A stretch of 24,182 nucleotides of DNA from an uncultured bacterium (GTDB taxonomy: Bacteria > Cyanobacteriota > Vampirovibrionia > Gastranaerophilales > Gastranaerophilaceae). The position numbers and the translations under genes were made by a program. How positions within the stretch are numbered: the first letter of the stretch is position 1; every line of letters starts with the position of its first letter. Below the pieces are notes generated by a model. It saw nothing but the letters and a program-made list of their open reading frames with translations. It was not told the origin of the DNA and made no database searches. Positions 22,901-24,182 of this stretch are shown one piece after another. Location: NCBI GenBank assembly GCA_905211505.1, contig CAJMAX010000011.1, forward strand, positions 1-24,182, given 5' to 3'.

Positions 22901-23461
22901 CTAAGAATTTGATGAATTAAAATTTTTATACTTATAACTTAAAATACTATATGTAGAAGGCTCTGAGGCACTATCATCACCATAAAAAACAGACATACTT
23001 GTAGCTTTTTTATAATTTTCCTCATCAATTTTTTCCTGTTTGTTACAAGAATAAGAAAAACTTGAGATTTCCGCACTAGTTACACGCCCATCATGGTTTG
23101 TATCCATTTCATCAAAATTCTCCAAAATTTTATTTACCATATCTCCGGATAACGAGCCGGACGCAGCAAGCTGAGATAATTCAGTTCTTGATACACCGGC
23201 AGTTGAAATTGTATTTGTCAAATTATTCATTTCTTTGGCACTTATAACACCATCTCCATCTTTATCCAAAGAGGAGAAATTATTTTGCATATAAGACGCA
23301 AAGGACTGATTCAAAGTTAAATAATTCGTTTTATCATTTCTTGCCGCTGTTATATTTTCATAAGTTACACCATCCTTAGGATACAAAGAAGACAAATATG
23401 CATGTGTATTAGTCAATCCTGAAGATATATTTGTTATAATAGAATTTCCGTATGATGCCAT
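22901..23461 (-). CDS. EF-hand calcium-binding protein
   Basis: A 186-aa protein with two canonical EF-hand loops: DKDGDGVISAKE (66-77; ligands D66, D68, D70, V72, E77) and DTNHDGRVTSAE (120-131; D120, N122, D124, R126, E131). They are joined by a helical, Ser/Leu-rich linker. The first 50 residues are Ser/Thr/Asn/Tyr-rich and the tail after 140 is polar. There is no signal peptide or membrane helix, so the place of action is unclear (cytosolic, or exported by a route not visible here). It could act as a calcium sensor or buffer; no partner is evident. The ribosome site AAAAAGGA lies 7 nt before the ATG, with a strong promoter at 23529-23502. It is divergent from the TsaC-family gene. Confidence 0.85.
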   Translation of the reverse strand: MASYGNSIITNISSGLTNTHAYLSSLYPKDGVTYENITAARNDKTNYLTLNQSFASYMQNNFSSLDKDGDGVISAKEMNNLTNTISTAGVSRTELSQLAASGSLSGDMVNKILENFDEMDTNHDGRVTSAEISSFSYSCNKQEKIDEENYKKATSMSVFYGDDSASEPSTYSILSYKYKNFNSSNS

Positions 23462-23501
23462 GTTAAATCCTTTTTTGTTATGTACTATCTACCTTTACCT
23501 T

Positions 23502-23529
23502 ATAATAATGATGTTTTGAAAAATGTCAA
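23502..23529 (-). promoter_or_regulatory. Promoter of the EF-hand gene
   Basis: Minus-strand perfect -35 TTGACA (23529-23524), a 16-nt spacer and -10 TATTAT (23507-23502). Predicted start near 23495, giving a leader of about 34 nt. Confidence 0.7.
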
Positions 23530-23593
23530 GTTTATACCTGTTAGGATTATGAATATTTACATGCTAAAATATATAAATAAAAGCGAGGTTGCT

Positions 23594-24178
23594 ATGATAA
23601 AGAACAAAGAAAAAATTATAAATACACTTACTAGTGGCGGAGTTATCACTTATGTTACAGATACGGTATGGGGATTAGGCTGCCTGCCGGATAACGAAAA
23701 TGCCGTAAAAAAAATTTATGACATAAAAAAACGAGAAGCTCAGAAACCGCTTATTTTAATGTCAAACGAAATATACAACCTGCTCAGTTATGTAAAACCA
23801 ATACCAAAAATCGGTCAAAAACTAATTAAAAAATACTTTCCTGGCGCGCTTACAATCGTAACCGAAAAAAGTGAAAACACTCCGGATTATATTACATCCA
23901 ATATGCAAACAGTTGGTATAAGGGTTCCTGATAACGAAGTTTTTAAAGAAATTTGCGAAATAATTCCGGGTCACGTACTAGCAACAACAAGTGCAAACCT
24001 TTCTCATCAGCCATCTGCAAAAACATATGAACAAGCTCTGGAAAATATGACCGGTCTTTCAGATTTGGTTATAGAAGATTACGGACACACTGCTAAAGGA
24101 TTAGAATCTACTGTTGTAGGTGTCATGGGGAATGAACTCAGAATTTTCAGACAGGGTGAAATATTAATTGATATATAA
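23594..24178 (+). CDS. tsaC: L-threonylcarbamoyladenylate synthase (TsaC/Sua5 family)
   Basis: Makes threonylcarbamoyl-AMP from threonine, bicarbonate and ATP, the first step to t6A at position 37 of ANN-decoding tRNAs. The 194-aa protein shows YVTDTVWGLGC near the N-terminus (usual YPTET.YGLG), IKKREAQKPLI (K-R-x4-K-P-L), YFPGALTIV, VGIRVPDN, TTSANLS and GLESTVVGV. It is the short TsaC-like form without the C-terminal Sua5 domain; YciO, a look-alike of unclear role, is a less likely alternative. Start: the frame stays open upstream to 23480, but GCGAGG lies 5 nt before ATG 23594, the family N-terminus fits there, and the extension would overlap the divergent EF-hand promoter. The stop is 4 nt from the window edge. 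Confidence 0.92.
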   Translation: MIKNKEKIINTLTSGGVITYVTDTVWGLGCLPDNENAVKKIYDIKKREAQKPLILMSNEIYNLLSYVKPIPKIGQKLIKKYFPGALTIVTEKSENTPDYITSNMQTVGIRVPDNEVFKEICEIIPGHVLATTSANLSHQPSAKTYEQALENMTGLSDLVIEDYGHTAKGLESTVVGVMGNELRIFRQGEILIDI

Positions 24179-24182
24179 TATT

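Noticed and set aside
23480..23593. Upstream 38-residue extension of the TsaC-family gene
   Set aside because: It overlaps the divergent EF-hand promoter, and GCGAGG with good spacing marks ATG 23594, where the family N-terminus begins.

Overview
The window (24,182 bp, AT-rich, bacterial gene density) looks like a chromosome segment of a non-photosynthetic relative of Cyanobacteria, most likely a gut Gastranaerophilales/Vampirovibrionia (Melainabacteria). That assignment is inference. It rests on a diderm envelope set (KdsA for Kdo/LPS, RseP-type S2P protease, an S-layer-homology protein with an export signal), a type IV prepilin-like protein, EF-hand and small secreted proteins, and a pair of membrane proteins with a disordered N-terminus carrying an S-F-(S/T)-G motif. 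No photosynthesis genes, rRNA, tRNA, IS element, CRISPR array or prophage was seen.

Layout. 1-218 is the 3' end of an unrecognised gene, facing a minus-strand prepilin-like gene (299-1474) across a terminator. From a strong promoter at 1626 a plus-strand trio follows (YtxH-like, DUF948-like, YtxH-like; 1688-2811), closed by a terminator. Next is the conserved housekeeping cluster pgpH-ybeY-dgkA (2964-6068) with overlapping genes: c-di-AMP breakdown, rRNA maturation and lipid/undecaprenol phosphorylation. From 6148 to 7595 is a gene-poor accessory stretch. It holds three small minus-strand genes (67, 81 and 47 aa), two of them with a shared leader motif, and a structured terminator-ended RNA candidate (about 6992-7120). 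A large cysteine-rich SLH protein follows (7596-9623).

The minus strand from 18362 down to 9737 carries housekeeping genes in several units: HEAT protein-queC-DUF366-SPOR protein (18362 to 15410, coupled, from a TTGAAA/TATATT promoter); kdsA-metallo-hydrolase (15145 to 13689, promoter placed for a leaderless message); and pheS, rseP and an ArsB/NhaD-type transporter (13592 to 9737). Plus-strand 18542-20232 holds the two coupled SF(S/T)G membrane proteins, probably divergent paralogues. Beyond lie a degenerate repeat-rich spacer, a small secreted protein (minus), mnmE (second leaderless candidate), a two-EF-hand protein (minus) and a TsaC/Sua5-family gene.

Most attention-worthy: the paired SF(S/T)G membrane proteins; the candidate RNA at 6992-7120; two interleaved perfect inverted repeats at 13605-13679 that belong to a dispersed intergenic repeat family; two promoters whose predicted start site is the A of the ATG (kdsA, mnmE); the 31-cysteine SLH protein; and an RseP whose PDZ region is split by an insertion. 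All family calls are from recognised motifs read by eye; no database search was run.
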